From Rubrivivax gelatinosus IL144 (GTDB lineage Bacteria > Pseudomonadota > Gammaproteobacteria > Burkholderiales > Burkholderiaceae_C), in assembly GCF_000284255.1 (NCBI RefSeq), contig NC_017075.1, forward strand, positions 2,790,001 to 2,854,000: a DNA stretch of 64,000 nt, in the 5' to 3' direction. Each line of letters begins with the position of its first letter. Position 1 is the stretch's first letter. Of the stretch, positions 42,891-51,010 are shown in pieces. The translations under genes were made by a program, and so were the position numbers. The notes under the pieces were generated by a model. The model saw only the letters and a list, made by a program, of their open reading frames with translations, was not told the DNA's origin and did not search any database.

Positions 42891-45662
42891 ATGAGCCGCG
42901 ATCCCTTGCGCCGCTTCAGCCCCATTGCCGCCGCCTGCGCGGCCCTACTCGCCGTCGGCGCCGTGCGCCCGGCCTCGGCCCAGCAGGCCCCGACGACGGC
43001 GACGCCGCCGTCCAAGGCCGAGCGCATCGAGATCACCGGCTCGCGCATCAAGCGCACCGAGGACGAGAGCGCGCTGCCAGTGCAGGTGATCACGCGCGAG
43101 GAGATCATCAAGTCCGGCGTCACGACCGCCGCCGAGGCGATGCGCAACCTCAGCGCCAATAGCGGCGGCCTGAGCGACGGCGGCAGCATCAGCCCCGGCG
43201 CCTACGACCAGAAGGGCTTCAATTCAGCCAATCTGCGCGGCATCGGCACCTCGTCGACGCTGGTGCTGCTCAACGGCCGGCGCATGGCCAACTTCGCCTC
43301 GCCCGGCGACGACGCCGGCGTCGACCTGAACAACATCCCGGCGGCGGCGATCGACCGCATCGAGGTGCTGCTGGACGGCGCTTCGGCCGTCTACGGCACC
43401 GACGCGATCTCCGGCGTCATCAACTTCATCACGCGCAAGGACTACACCGGCGCCGAGGTCAACGTCTACGTCGGCGACAGCCAGGAAGGCGGCGCTGGCA
43501 AGCGCGCCGCGTCGGTCACCGCCGGCTACGGCACGCTGGCCGACAACGGCTTCAACATCTTCGGCGTCTTCGACGTGCAGCGCACCGATGCGCTCAGCAC
43601 CTCGCAGCGCAGCTTCATCAAGGACCTGAAGATCCCCGAGCGGCTGCCGCACCTGCTGTCGGGCTACACGAGCCCGGCCAACATCCGGCTCAGCGGCGAT
43701 CAGCTGGAGTACCTGCAGTCGCAGGGCGTGCAGATCAACGGTTCGCTGATCGACAGCCGCACGATCAACTTCTCGGCGCCGAACTGCAACCCGCCGGCCA
43801 ACCTGCACCTGCCCACCGGCACCGGCGGCGCGCAAGCCTGTACCTACGACTACATGCGCGACACCGAGCTGTACCCGAAGTCCGAGAAGCTGAGCTTCCT
43901 GGGCCGCGGCGTCACCGAGATCGCCGGCGGGCACGAACTCTTCGCCGAAGTGGCGCTGGCGCGCGCCAAGACCTGGTACGTCGGCTCGGCCGCACGCGTC
44001 ACCGGCACCATCGACTACTCGCTGGTGCCCGAACTCGCCGGCCTTAGCGGCCTGCAGGACGTCGACCCGGAGATCGAGCTGCGCATGCGGCTGGAAGAAG
44101 CCGGCAGGCGCACCAGCGAGCTCACCAGCACCAGCCAGCGCTACGTCGTCGGCATGAGCGGCAGCGTCGGCGACTGGGACTACGAGTGGGGGCTCAACCA
44201 CAGCGTCAGCTCCGTCTCCGACCGCGACACCCACGGCTACCTGCTCTACAACGAGCTGATGCAAGGCATCGCCGACGGCCTGGTGAACCCCTTCGGGCCG
44301 TCGTCGGCCGCCGGACAGGCGCTGATCGACAGCATCCAGGTCGACAACGTCGTGCGCCGCGCGCGCGGCACGATGGACTCGCTGGACTTCAGCGTGACGC
44401 GCTCGTTCGGCAAGCTCGACGGCGGGCCGATCGGCGTCGCGCTGGGCGGCGAACTGCGGCGCGAGAAGAGCACCTTCAATCCGTCGGCGCTGCTGATGAG
44501 CGACAACATCAACAACGACTTCGCGCCCGAAGGCGGCGAGGCCACCAGCGACCAGCGCCGCGTCGCCGCGTTCTACGGCGAGATGCAGCTGCCGCTGACG
44601 AAGAAGCTGGAGCTGCAGCTCGCCGCGCGTTTCGACCATTACGAAGGCGTCGGCAACACGGCCAATCCGAAGATCGGCGCGCGTTACCTGGTGAGCCCGC
44701 AGTGGCTGCTGCGCAGCTCGTTCGGCACGGGCTTCCGCGCGCCGTCGATGAACGACCTGCACCGTCCGACGCAGTACGGTACGACCTCGACGCTGCCCGA
44801 CCCGGTGTACTGCGCCACCGTCGACAACGACTTGGCCGACTGCGCCTGGAACTGGGACACGCGCCACTACAGCAACGCCAAGCTCAAGCCCGAGCACTCG
44901 CGCCAGTTCTCGCTGGGCACGGTGTTCAACCCGCACCCGCTGTGGAGCGTGAGCCTGGACTACTGGAACATCCAGAAGCGCGACGTCATCAGCGAGGTCG
45001 GCGACGACGTGATCCTGGCCAACCTCGACAAGTTCGAGAACCTCGTGCACCGCTACAACGAGAACGAGGGCCTGGACGGTTGCGACTACAACCCCGACGA
45101 CAACTCGATCTGCTACATCGAGATGCGCAAGGAGAACCGCGGCCGGCAGAAGGCTTCGGGCCTGGACATCGTCGTCGAGATGAAGGGGCTGAAGACGCCG
45201 GCGGGCGTGTTCGGCACGCGGCTGGCCGGCACCTGGATGCTGCAGTCCGAGCAGCAGCCCAGCCCTGAACTGGGCTACATCAGCAACCTGGGCCGCTTCG
45301 TCACCGACGGCGTCGTGCAGCGCTGGCGCCACCGCCTGAGCTTCGACTGGGAACGCGGCGCCTGGAGCGCGAGCATCGGCAACACCTACTACTCGGGCTA
45401 CAAGGACCAGAACTCGGCGATCAACACCGACGACGGCAGCGTCGTCGCGAAGAACCGGGTCAAGGCCTATTCGCTGTGGGACCTGTCGGGCGCCTACGAA
45501 GTCTCCAAGGACTTCACCGTGCGCGCCGGCGTGCAGAACGTGTTCGACACGGCGCCGCCGTTCTCCAACCAGGCCTACTACTTCATCTCGGGCTACGACC
45601 CGAGCTACACGGATCCGCGCGGCCGCTTCTTCTACGTGTCGGCGCGCTACCAGATCCACTGA
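42891..45662 (+). CDS. TonB-dependent outer membrane receptor
   Basis: 923-aa receptor. Signal peptide to about residue 37 (AAACAALLAVGAVRPASAQ). The plug domain spans about 50-200 (ERIEITGSRIKRTEDESALP, VQVITREEIIKSGVTTAAEA, LRGIGTSSTLVLLNGRRMAN, IDRIEVLLDGASAVYGTDAI then SGVINFITRK). The remainder forms a 22-strand beta barrel ending SGYDPSYTDPRGRFFYVSARYQIH; the final residue is His rather than the usual Phe/Tyr/Trp. Typical of the large receptors of the iron-siderophore, carbohydrate or peptide class; no dedicated transporter or regulator is beside it, so the substrate is unknown. GAGGA precedes the ATG at 42891; an extended ORF from 42828 lacks the signal peptide. Confidence 0.9.
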   Translation: MSRDPLRRFSPIAAACAALLAVGAVRPASAQQAPTTATPPSKAERIEITGSRIKRTEDESALPVQVITREEIIKSGVTTAAEAMRNLSANSGGLSDGGSISPGAYDQKGFNSANLRGIGTSSTLVLLNGRRMANFASPGDDAGVDLNNIPAAAIDRIEVLLDGASAVYGTDAISGVINFITRKDYTGAEVNVYVGDSQEGGAGKRAASVTAGYGTLADNGFNIFGVFDVQRTDALSTSQRSFIKDLKIPERLPHLLSGYTSPANIRLSGDQLEYLQSQGVQINGSLIDSRTINFSAPNCNPPANLHLPTGTGGAQACTYDYMRDTELYPKSEKLSFLGRGVTEIAGGHELFAEVALARAKTWYVGSAARVTGTIDYSLVPELAGLSGLQDVDPEIELRMRLEEAGRRTSELTSTSQRYVVGMSGSVGDWDYEWGLNHSVSSVSDRDTHGYLLYNELMQGIADGLVNPFGPSSAAGQALIDSIQVDNVVRRARGTMDSLDFSVTRSFGKLDGGPIGVALGGELRREKSTFNPSALLMSDNINNDFAPEGGEATSDQRRVAAFYGEMQLPLTKKLELQLAARFDHYEGVGNTANPKIGARYLVSPQWLLRSSFGTGFRAPSMNDLHRPTQYGTTSTLPDPVYCATVDNDLADCAWNWDTRHYSNAKLKPEHSRQFSLGTVFNPHPLWSVSLDYWNIQKRDVISEVGDDVILANLDKFENLVHRYNENEGLDGCDYNPDDNSICYIEMRKENRGRQKASGLDIVVEMKGLKTPAGVFGTRLAGTWMLQSEQQPSPELGYISNLGRFVTDGVVQRWRHRLSFDWERGAWSASIGNTYYSGYKDQNSAINTDDGSVVAKNRVKAYSLWDLSGAYEVSKDFTVRAGVQNVFDTAPPFSNQAYYFISGYDPSYTDPRGRFFYVSARYQIH

Positions 45663-45670
45663 ACGCCGCG

Positions 45671-45695
45671 AGGCGCCACCGCCCGGGTGGCGCCT
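45671..45695. terminator. hairpin between convergent genes
   Basis: AGGCGCCACC (45671-45680), loop GCCCG, GGTGGCGCCT (45686-45695): a perfect 10-bp stem in the 55-base gap between the convergent TonB receptor and PEP-CTERM genes. It lacks a T tract in both directions, so a bidirectional terminator is probable but not proven. Confidence 0.5.
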
Positions 45696-45717
45696 GCGCG
45701 ACGGCGGCTGATGAAGC

Positions 45718-46494
45718 TCAGCCGCGGCGACGGCGCGCGGCCGCCAGACCCAGCAGCGCCATCGAGGCCAGCGCCAGCGTCGCCGGCTCGGGGATCGCCT
45801 CGCCGGTGACACGCACGTTGATGTCGCTGGACTTGTCCCAGCCGTTGCCCTGGCTGTCGACGACCTGCACCGCGCCCAGGTCGCTCTTATCGAAGATCAG
45901 GTACTTGCCGTCAGCGCCCTGCTGCGGCGTGCCGCTGAGCGCGGCATTGGAGGCGTGGCTCCACCACTCGTATTGATCGCCGTCGACACCGAAGTAATAG
46001 GTGACGCCGCCGTCGATCACGAGGTTCAGGTTGCTGAACACCGTCTGCGCGATGCCGTAGACGCCGCCACCCCAGCCTTCGTAGGTGTCGGTGACGCCAT
46101 CGGCATAGCTGACGAAGGAATGCGTGATGTTCGGATTGCTGTTGGCATTGCCGCTGACGGCGCCTTCGGACACCCGCGACAGCGCGCTGCCGGCACGGCC
46201 GAAATAAAGCGCGATGTTGGCCACGTCCAGCGACAGCGGATCGAACTGCGCACCCCAGACGGTGATCGTGTCGATGCGGTACTTCTCGCCGGTCACGCCG
46301 ATGCTGAAGTCGTCACCGGTGAACTCGGTGCCGCTCGCCGACCACGTGACGTTGCTGCGCGCGGCACCGGCGGCGTTGTTGAGGTTCAGGCTGGGCAGGC
46401 CGCGGTCGAACAGCAGCGGCGCGGCAGCCACGGGTTGCGAAACGGCGAACAGGCAGGCTGCCGACAGGGCAGCGGACAGGAGAGTCTTTTTCAT
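45718..46494 (-). CDS. PEP-CTERM sorting domain protein with sigma-54 promoter
   Basis: 258-aa exported protein. Start at 46494 gives a classical signal peptide (MKKTLLSAALSAACLFAVSQ, cleavage near PVAAA). The body is Asn-, Ser- and Gly-rich with a beta-sandwich look (TEFTGDDFSIGVTGEKYRID, VDGDQYEWWSHASN). The C-terminus is AIPEPATLALASMALLGLAA followed by RRRRG, the exosortase signal. The ribosome-binding site is weak; an alternative start 18 codons upstream (46548) exists but spoils the signal peptide. Upstream lie a -24/-12 element and a distant inverted repeat, so expression likely needs RpoN. Confidence 0.85.
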   Translation of the reverse strand: MKKTLLSAALSAACLFAVSQPVAAAPLLFDRGLPSLNLNNAAGAARSNVTWSASGTEFTGDDFSIGVTGEKYRIDTITVWGAQFDPLSLDVANIALYFGRAGSALSRVSEGAVSGNANSNPNITHSFVSYADGVTDTYEGWGGGVYGIAQTVFSNLNLVIDGGVTYYFGVDGDQYEWWSHASNAALSGTPQQGADGKYLIFDKSDLGAVQVVDSQGNGWDKSSDINVRVTGEAIPEPATLALASMALLGLAAARRRRG

Positions 46495-46572
46495 CTTGGC
46501 GCTGATGGTCTGATTGATCTGGCGCAACGTCGCGCATTGGCGCGACATTGCCTGACGTAGCGTTTCCAGAGA

Positions 46573-46589
46573 TTGCAATCGCCGTGCCC
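46573..46589 (-). promoter_or_regulatory. sigma-54 (RpoN) promoter of the PEP-CTERM gene
   Basis: On the minus strand GGGCACG-GCGA-TTGCAA: the -24 GG is at 46588-46587 and the -12 GC at 46576-46575, exactly ten bases between. It matches the consensus YTGGCACG-N4-TTGCW at all but the first T. Transcription should begin near 46563, about 70 bases before the chosen ATG. PEP-CTERM genes in floc-forming betaproteobacteria are known to be under RpoN with the PrsK/PrsR two-component system. Confidence 0.75.
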
Positions 46590-46672
46590 TCCTCTGCAAA
46601 ACGCAGGCAAACCATTGGCGCAGAAGAAGCAATTCGGCAGCGCGAGAAAAGCCGAAGCGATGGCGACGCGGC

Positions 46673-46702
46673 GAATGTCAAATCGATCGACAGTTGACAT
46701 TC
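46673..46702 (-). promoter_or_regulatory. 9-bp inverted repeat, candidate enhancer for the sigma-54 promoter
   Basis: GAATGTCAA (46673-46681), 12-base spacer, TTGACATTC (46694-46702): perfect 9-bp arms. The centre lies about 125 bases upstream of the predicted start, the usual distance for an activator site of an NtrC-family protein. The rest of this 379-base gap (46495-46873) holds the sigma-54 element and the tRNA terminator; I see no gene in it. Confidence 0.6.
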
Positions 46703-46825
46703 CAATCGCCTTGCGACTGGACCGAAGCATCTGAAGCGATGCCTGCGCGCAAAGCGCCGTGATCGAAACCGTGCCGGACCTGAGCGTCCGGGGCCGCGCC
46801 GCACGATGCGTGCGCGCGAAGGCAG

Positions 46826-46861
46826 AAAAGACAAAGGCCCCGGCATTTCTGCCGGGGCCTT
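46826..46861 (-). terminator. rho-independent terminator of tRNA-Val
   Basis: On the minus strand AAGGCCCCGGCA (46861-46850), loop GAAA, TGCCGGGGCCTT (46845-46834), then TGTCTTTT. It is a perfect 12-bp stem with a GNRA-type loop and T-rich tail, 12 bases beyond the tRNA's CCA end. It should stop transcription before it reaches the PEP-CTERM control region. Confidence 0.85.
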
Positions 46862-46873
46862 GTTCCTACCGTT

Positions 46874-46950
46874 TGGTAGGCGCGATTGGACTCGAACCAA
46901 CGACCCCCACCATGTCAAGGTGGTGCTCTAACCAGCTGAGCTACGCGCCT
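46874..46950 (-). tRNA. tRNA-Val (GAC)
   Basis: Cloverleaf on the minus strand: acceptor AGGCGCG/CGCGCCT, D arm GCTC...GAGC, anticodon stem CCACC/GGTGG with loop TTGACAT (anticodon GAC, plus-strand 46914-46916), T arm GTTGG TTCGAGT CCAAT, discriminator A and encoded CCA (46876-46874). Length 77 with CCA. Own promoter upstream and strong terminator downstream. Confidence 0.95.
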
Positions 46951-46962
46951 GAAGAGCCTATG

Positions 46963-46990
46963 ACTATATACGAGATCCGATTTTTTGCAA
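46963..46990 (-). promoter_or_regulatory. promoter of tRNA-Val
   Basis: On the minus strand -35 TTGCAA (46990-46985), 16-base spacer, -10 TATAGT (46968-46963), in AT-rich DNA standing out from its surroundings. The tRNA's 5' end is at 46950, so the predicted leader is only a few bases, as usual for a tRNA. Confidence 0.55.
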
Positions 46991-47035
46991 ATACCCGACT
47001 GCTTTACCAGACCAAATTAGCGCAGCGATCGGGCC

Positions 47036-49273
47036 TCAGCGGCGCCGCGCGTGGCGCACGCCGCCGATGCCGGCCAGGTGCTTGAGCACCTGCGCCAGAC
47101 GCGCGGTGTCGGACACCTCGATGGTAAACGTCATCCACGCGGTGCCGCCGCGCGCGTCCTTGACGCTCTGCGTGTGCACGCCGATGACGTTCATCTTCTC
47201 CTTGGCGAAGACCTCGGAGATGTCGCGCAGCAGGCCCTGGCGGTCGCTGGCCTCGATGATCACGTCCAGCGGGTAGACGCCGTCGCGCTCGCGACCCCAC
47301 TCGACCTCGATGACGCGCCCCGGGTCCTTCTGCGCCATGTGGCGGAAGTTGGTGCAGTCGCGGCGGTGGATGGCCACGCCCTTGGCGCGCGTGACGAAGC
47401 CGCCGATCGTGTCGGGCGGCGCCGGGCGGCAGCAGCGCGCCAGCGTCGTCAGCAGCGAATCGACGCCGACGACCAGCACCCCGCCCTTGCCCTTGCCGCT
47501 GCCTTCGTGGCGCGGCCGGCGCAGCGCGATGCCTTCGTCCTCCTCGGCCGGCGCCGGCGCGGCCGGGCGCAGGATCTGCTCGATGTTGCGCAGCGAGAAC
47601 TCGTCCTTGCCGACGACCTCGAACAGCGCGTCCGCCGTCTTGAAGCCCAGCTGCTCGGCCAGCGACTCGAGCTTGACCGCGGTCTTGCCCTCGCGCTGCA
47701 GCAGCTTCTCGACCAGCTCGCGGCCGCGCGCGATCGTCAGCCCCTGCGCCTGGGCGTTGAACCAGGCGCGCACCTTGGCCTTGGCACGCGGGCTCTTCAG
47801 ATAGCCCAGCTCGGGGTTGAGCCAGTCCATCGACGGCCCGCCTTCCTTGGCGGCGACGATCTCGATCGTCTGCCCCGAGACCAGCGCCGTGTTCAGCGGC
47901 ACCATGGCGCCGTCGACCCGCGCGCCGCGGCAGCGGTGGCCCAGGTCGGTGTGCAGCGCGTAGGCGAAGTCCACCGGCGTGCCGCCCACCGGCAGGTCGA
48001 TGACGTTGACCTGCGGCGTGAAGACGTAGATGCGGTCGTCGAACACCGCCGAGGCGGTGGCGTCCTGCGTCGTCGCGAAGTCGCGTTCCCAGGCCAGCAG
48101 CTCGCGCAGCACGGCCTTGCGCGCCTCGGCCAGGCGCTCGTTGAAGTCGCCCGCGGCGCTGACGCCGGCGTAGCCGCGCACGCCGGCTTCCTTGTACATC
48201 CAGTGTGCGGCGACGCCGTGCTCGGCGTGCTCGTGCATCGCGCGCGTGCGGATCTGCACTTCCAGCGCCCGGCCGTCGTCGTCGAGCACGACGGTGTGCA
48301 GCGACTGGTAGCCGTTGGGCTTGGGCCGCGCGATGTAGTCGTCGTACTCGCCGTCGACGGCGCGGTAGCACTCGTGCACACGCGACAGCGCCGCGTAGCA
48401 GCCGGCGACGTCGTCGACGATGACACGCAGCGCGCTCAGGTCGAAGACACGCTCGATCGGCAGCCCCTTGCCGCGCATCTTCTTCCAGATGCTGTGCAGA
48501 TGCTTCGGCCGGCCGTAGACCTCGGCGCGCAGGCCGGCCTCGGCCAGGCGCTCGCGCAGGCGGCGGCGCGCGCCTTCGATGCGCTGCTCGCGCTCGACAC
48601 GCTTCTCGTCGAGCAGGCGCGCGATGCGCTTGTACTCGTCGGGCTGCAGGAAGCGGAAGGCCAGGTCCTCCAGCTCCCACTTGATCTGCCAGATGCCCAG
48701 GCGGTTGGCCAGCGGCGCGAAGATCTGCTGCGTCTCCTCGGCCAGCACTTCCGGACAGGGGACACGCTCGGCGGCGTACCAGCGCAGCGTCTGCAGCCGC
48801 GACGCCAGGCGCAGCAGCACGACACGCAGGTCGTGCGAGAAAGCGAGCAGCATCTTGCGCACCTGCTCGGCCTGCTGCTGGCGCTGCGCCTCCAGCACCG
48901 TCGCGGCCCGCGTGGCGCGCTGGATCTGCACCAGGCGCCGGGTGTGCGTCACCAGGCTGGCGTAGGACTGGCCGAAGGCCTTGGCGACCATCTCCTCGGG
49001 GTGCTGGAGGTAGTCGCCGGCGTAGACCAGGTAGGCGGCGGCGCGCATCGACGGCGCCGCGCCGATGGCCTGCAGGATCGCGGCGACACCGTCGGCGTGC
49101 ACCAGCGCGGGCTCGCCGGTGTCGAGCAGGTGACCGGCCAGCAGCGGCTCGGCAAAAGCGCGGGCGCGTTCGAGCGCGGCGGCGCCGTCTTCGGCGACAC
49201 CGGTTTCACGCGCCGCCAGTTCGACGATCGCGGCCGCGTCGACGGCCGCTTCGGAAGGTTCGGCGGTTCTCAT
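47036..49273 (-). CDS. relA: (p)ppGpp synthetase RelA
   Basis: 745 aa. The N-terminal hydrolase-like domain is present but its HD pair is degenerate (YLVYAGDYLQHPEEMV where SpoT has ...LLHDVVEDT), so hydrolysis is probably lost. The synthetase domain is intact: YGRPKHLHSIWKKMRGKGLP, DLSALRVIVDDVAGCYAALS, EYDDYIARPKPNGYQSLHTV (the acidic ExDD motif of RelA rather than RxKD of SpoT) and EVQIRTRAMHEHAEHGVAAH. TGS domain (DDRIYVFTPQVNVIDLPVGG) and a C-terminal ACT domain (YPLDVIIEASDRQGLLRDIS) follow. It senses stalled ribosomes and makes (p)ppGpp. Start overlaps the alpha/beta hydrolase stop by one base (TGATG). Confidence 0.9.
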   Translation of the reverse strand: MRTAEPSEAAVDAAAIVELAARETGVAEDGAAALERARAFAEPLLAGHLLDTGEPALVHADGVAAILQAIGAAPSMRAAAYLVYAGDYLQHPEEMVAKAFGQSYASLVTHTRRLVQIQRATRAATVLEAQRQQQAEQVRKMLLAFSHDLRVVLLRLASRLQTLRWYAAERVPCPEVLAEETQQIFAPLANRLGIWQIKWELEDLAFRFLQPDEYKRIARLLDEKRVEREQRIEGARRRLRERLAEAGLRAEVYGRPKHLHSIWKKMRGKGLPIERVFDLSALRVIVDDVAGCYAALSRVHECYRAVDGEYDDYIARPKPNGYQSLHTVVLDDDGRALEVQIRTRAMHEHAEHGVAAHWMYKEAGVRGYAGVSAAGDFNERLAEARKAVLRELLAWERDFATTQDATASAVFDDRIYVFTPQVNVIDLPVGGTPVDFAYALHTDLGHRCRGARVDGAMVPLNTALVSGQTIEIVAAKEGGPSMDWLNPELGYLKSPRAKAKVRAWFNAQAQGLTIARGRELVEKLLQREGKTAVKLESLAEQLGFKTADALFEVVGKDEFSLRNIEQILRPAAPAPAEEDEGIALRRPRHEGSGKGKGGVLVVGVDSLLTTLARCCRPAPPDTIGGFVTRAKGVAIHRRDCTNFRHMAQKDPGRVIEVEWGRERDGVYPLDVIIEASDRQGLLRDISEVFAKEKMNVIGVHTQSVKDARGGTAWMTFTIEVSDTARLAQVLKHLAGIGGVRHARRR

Positions 49274-50133
49274 CAGGACAAGAGGAAATCGCGGACGACG
49301 GCGCGCTGCTCCGGCTGCACCAGCATCGGCGCGTGGCCGACCCCGGCGAACTCGTGCAGCTGCGCACGCGGGCCGCGGCGCGTCATCGCCTCGGCGGTGG
49401 CGCGCGACAACAGATCGGAATCGGCGCCGCGCAACAGCAGCGTCGGGCAGCCGAGGCCGTCCCAGGCGGCCCACAGCGCGGCTTCGCCGGCGGCGGCGAT
49501 CTCGGGCGTCATCGCCCGGAACGGGACCGCGATCGCCGGGTCGTAGTGCGGGATCCAGCCGTCGCCGTCGGCGACGAGCTGCGGCCGGGTCAGCGCCAGC
49601 CATTGTTCGGGCGTGTGCGAGCCGAAACCCAGCGACACCTGGCGGATCGCCTCGGCGGCGTCCTCGACGCTGGCCCAGCGCACCGGCTGGCCGAGGTAGC
49701 CCTTGATGCGCTCCAGCGCCGCCGGCTCGATCGCCGGGCCGACGTCGTTGAGCACCAGGCGGCGCACCGGCGAGCCGGCCAGGCTGGCGACGCCCAGGCC
49801 GATCAGCCCGCCCATCGAGGTGCCGACCCAGTCGACCGTGTCGACGTCCAGCCGCGCCAGCAGCGTGACGATGTCGGCGACGTACTGCGGCACCGTGTAG
49901 CCCGCCGGGTCGGCGAGCCGACCGCTGCGGCCGCGGCCGACGATGTCGGGGCAGACCACGCGCAACTGCGGCGCCAGGTCCATCGCCAGCGTGTCGAAGT
50001 CGCGCCCCTGGCGCGACAGGCCGTGCACGCAGACCACCGCGTGGCGCGCCGACGGATCGCCCCACTCCCAGTACGCCATGCGGTGCAGGCCCCGGGAATC
50101 CAGGCAAGACACGTCAGCAAGGCGGGGGTTCAT
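49273..50133 (-). CDS. alpha/beta hydrolase
   Basis: 286 aa alpha/beta-hydrolase fold: oxyanion-hole HGLS in VVCVHGLSRQGRDFDTLAMD, nucleophile elbow GTSMGG (Ser), LVLNDVGPAIEPAALERIKG, and the late GADSDLL and FAGVGHAPML segments supplying Asp and His. The substrate is unknown. It overlaps relA by one base (TGATG), so the two are cotranscribed. Start at 50133 is 78 bases from the divergent dehydrogenase. Confidence 0.8.
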   Translation of the reverse strand: MNPRLADVSCLDSRGLHRMAYWEWGDPSARHAVVCVHGLSRQGRDFDTLAMDLAPQLRVVCPDIVGRGRSGRLADPAGYTVPQYVADIVTLLARLDVDTVDWVGTSMGGLIGLGVASLAGSPVRRLVLNDVGPAIEPAALERIKGYLGQPVRWASVEDAAEAIRQVSLGFGSHTPEQWLALTRPQLVADGDGWIPHYDPAIAVPFRAMTPEIAAAGEAALWAAWDGLGCPTLLLRGADSDLLSRATAEAMTRRGPRAQLHEFAGVGHAPMLVQPEQRAVVRDFLLS

Positions 50134-50211
50134 GGGGGGCGACGAGGATGGTTGGCGCGGGAAGCGGTCCCGATAATCGTCCCATCGTAGCAACCGGCAA
50201 GGGGACGGCAC

Positions 50212-50985
50212 ATGCTCCAAGGAAAGACGGCGCTGGTGACGGGCTCGACGAGCGGCATCGGCCTCGGCATGGCGGTGGCGCTCGCGCAGCAGGGTGCGAA
50301 GCTGATGCTCAACGGCTTCGGCGACGTCGACGCCGCGCTGCAGACGGTGCGCGCCGCCGGCTCCGGCGAAGTCGCCTACCACGGCGCCGACATGCGCCGG
50401 CCCGACGAGATCGAGGATCTGGTGCACCAGTGCGAGCGCCAGTTCGGCGGCCCGGACATCGTCGTCAACAACGCCGGCATCCAGCACGTCGCGCTGGTCG
50501 AGGATTTCCCGGTCGAGCGCTGGGACGCGATCATCGCGATCAACCTCAGCTCGGCCTTCCACACGATGCGTGTGGCGCTGCCGGGCATGAAGCATCGCGG
50601 CTGGGGGCGCGTCATCAACGTCGCCTCGGTGCACGGGCTGGTGGCCTCGGCCGGCAAGAGCGCCTACGTCGCGGCCAAACACGGCATCGTCGGGCTGACG
50701 CGTGCCGCGGCGCTGGAATGCGCACGCAGCGGCGTCACCGTCAACGCGATCTGCCCCGGCTGGGTGCTGACGCCGCTGGTGCAAAAGCAGATCGACGCCC
50801 GCGCCGCCGAGCACGGGCTGTCGAACGAGGAAGCCGAGCGCCAGCTGCTGGCCGAGAAGGAGCCTTCGCTGCGCTTCACGACGCCCGAGCAACTGGCGGC
50901 GCTGGCGCTGTTCCTGTGTTCGCCGGCCGGTGACAACGTGCTCGGCACGGCCTGGAACATGGACGGCGGCTGGACGGCGCAGTAA
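50212..50985 (+). CDS. 3-hydroxybutyrate dehydrogenase
   Basis: 257-aa short-chain dehydrogenase. Gly-rich NAD site TGSTSGIG (residues 10-17), NNAGIQ (86-91), catalytic Ser139, Tyr152 and Lys156 in INVASVHGLVASAGKSAYVA then AKHG, plus the family segment TRAAALECARSGVTVNAICP and GWVLTPLVQKQID. The C-terminus AWNMDGGWTAQ is characteristic. The enzyme oxidises (R)-3-hydroxybutyrate to acetoacetate, a step in polyhydroxybutyrate breakdown. It is divergent from the alpha/beta hydrolase with about 78 bases between. Confidence 0.85.
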   Translation: MLQGKTALVTGSTSGIGLGMAVALAQQGAKLMLNGFGDVDAALQTVRAAGSGEVAYHGADMRRPDEIEDLVHQCERQFGGPDIVVNNAGIQHVALVEDFPVERWDAIIAINLSSAFHTMRVALPGMKHRGWGRVINVASVHGLVASAGKSAYVAAKHGIVGLTRAAALECARSGVTVNAICPGWVLTPLVQKQIDARAAEHGLSNEEAERQLLAEKEPSLRFTTPEQLAALALFLCSPAGDNVLGTAWNMDGGWTAQ

Positions 50986-51010
50986 GCCCCGCCCTGCCCT
51001 GCCGCGTCGG

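Noticed and set aside
46759..47085. Plus-strand ORF of 108 codons containing GAIGLEPTTPTMSRWCSNQL.
   Set aside because: It is the antisense of tRNA-Val and its flanks; this peptide string is a well-known false annotation produced by translating the complement of tRNA genes.
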